From Acidaminococcus intestini DSM 21505 (lineage in GTDB: Bacteria; Bacillota; Negativicutes; Acidaminococcales; Acidaminococcaceae): a stretch of DNA of 64,000 nucleotides. The position numbers and the translations under genes were made by a program. Shown piece by piece: positions 63,260 through 64,000 of the stretch (positions are counted from its first letter, which is position 1; each line of letters opens with the position of its first letter). Under the pieces are notes generated by a model that was not told the DNA's origin, searched no databases, and saw only the letters and a program-made list of their open reading frames with translations. The stretch spans positions 62,001 through 126,000 of the forward strand of contig NZ_AULA01000001.1 of assembly GCF_000425045.1 (NCBI RefSeq), written 5' to 3'.

Positions 63260-64000
63260 TTATTCTTCAAAATCCGTCTTCGACGCAGCCGCTTCATAAG
63301 ACGCAATGTCTTTTAGTTCCGCCTCATAGCGTGCTTTCATAGCCCGGCAGCAGGCAGCACCAATGAGGATACGCGGCGGCAGGTTCCCCTTTTCCACCAT
63401 ATCTAGGAGGAACTGGGCGGCCTTTTGCGGATTGCCTGTCTGGGTGTAGGTATTTTCCGCAAGGAACTTTGCGGCTTTATGGGCGCTGCTGTCCTTGTAG
63501 GCATCAAGCCTTGCAGAAGGATTCCTAAAGGAATGCTTGCTTCTGAAATCGGTCCGGAAAGAACCTGGGCAAACAGCAGACACAGCAATGCCAAATTCGC
63601 CAAGCTCTGCCCGCAAGACATCGGACAGACCGACGACGGCGAATTTTGCGGCGCAATACGCGCTGCTCCCGCTAAAGCCCATGAGCCCGCCTTGGCTTGA
63701 AACGTTCAGGATGACGCCCTTCCCCGCCTTTCTCATGAGGGGAATGACGCGGCGCGTAACGTTTACGACGCCAAAGTAATCCGTTTCAAAAAGGTTCCGC
63801 AGGTCTTCGTCCGTCGTTTCTTCAAAAGCCCCGCTGAAGCCAAAGCCTGCGTTATTGATGAGGACATCGATGCGGCCAAAACGATCCATCCCATCCTTGA
63901 TGGCCTTTTCCACTTCGTCCGTCTTCGTCACGTCCATGACCACGGTGAGGACGGAAGGATGTTTGAAAATGTCATCATGGGGAACGCGGCGCACGGTGGC
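63260..64000 (-). CDS. SDR-family oxidoreductase (5' end cut by window)
   Basis: At least 247 residues; the open frame continues to the right edge and lacks the glycine-rich cofactor motif, so the N-terminus is outside. Visible: VVMDVTKTDEVEKA, NNAGFGFSGAFEE, LNVSSQGGL with catalytic Ser, and YCAAKFAVVGLS. It resembles the next SDR gene in layout and has a similar C-terminal tail (SKTDFEE against NRTDFKE), so the two may be old tandem duplicates. Substrate unknown. Confidence 0.9.
   Translation of the reverse strand, partial: ATVRRVPHDDIFKHPSVLTVVMDVTKTDEVEKAIKDGMDRFGRIDVLINNAGFGFSGAFEETTDEDLRNLFETDYFGVVNVTRRVIPLMRKAGKGVILNVSSQGGLMGFSGSSAYCAAKFAVVGLSDVLRAELGEFGIAVSAVCPGSFRTDFRSKHSFRNPSARLDAYKDSSAHKAAKFLAENTYTQTGNPQKAAQFLLDMVEKGNLPPRILIGAACCRAMKARYEAELKDIASYEAAASKTDFEE

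Overview
The window looks like chromosomal DNA of a diderm Firmicute, class Negativicutes, most plausibly near Acidaminococcus; this is inference from gene content, not a database match. Firmicute-style features (AGGAGG ribosome sites, long-form HPF, ThiW and ThiT S components, MgtE, CsaB next to a DUF5693 protein) sit beside signs of an outer membrane (a decayed YadA-like trimeric autotransporter with an ESPR-type leader, TonB-free lipoprotein transporters, an FtsEX-linked M23 peptidase). No phage, CRISPR array, rRNA or intact transposase was seen; one tRNA-Arg(CCG) is present.

Layout. 1-4.3 kb: a truncated COG4120-type ABC permease with its lipoprotein, then an M48 protease and an FkbM-type methyltransferase. 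4.4-9.9 kb: thiW, sbcDC, hchA with a MarR regulator. 9.9-18.0 kb: a two-component system whose sensor has a Met/His-rich loop, a tiny secreted Gly/Tyr-rich peptide, a calcium-type P-ATPase, mgtE, an SH3-like secreted protein and an rRNA methyltransferase. 18.3-31 kb: MATE pump, DAHP synthase with an ACT protein, metQ, malic enzyme, rdgB with yfcE, a CofE-like three-gene operon, tRNA-Arg, nfo-thiT, and a hybrid histidine kinase that lacks its phospho-accepting histidine. 30.7-43.2 kb: a dense minus-strand block for envelope and division (ctpA, M23, ftsX, ftsE, csaB, DUF5693), then prfB, secA, hpf. 43.4-47.6 kb: a polar amino acid ABC operon and two tandem duplicated binding lipoproteins. 48-64 kb: an accessory stretch with an HD-GYP protein, TSUP transporter, GNAT enzyme, DUF805 protein, autotransporter pseudogene, K+/H+ antiporter, Nim-like flavoprotein, LysR/YeiH, LysR/DUF2000, flavodoxin-like reductase and two SDR enzymes.

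The most unusual signal is not a gene. The long gene-poor gaps (19.6-20.2, 25.3-25.5, 41.7-42.6, 45.7-45.9, 48.7-48.8, 50.1-50.3, 51.5-52.4, 57.0-57.9 and 61.7-61.9 kb) are built from shared, non-coding, strongly structured modules. The modules recur in the same order (called beta, H, alpha, delta, gamma here) and their stems differ in sequence while staying complementary, with conserved loops. They sit at gene 3' ends, mostly between convergent genes, like a long REP/BIME-type family. I know of no described family matching it, but could not search.
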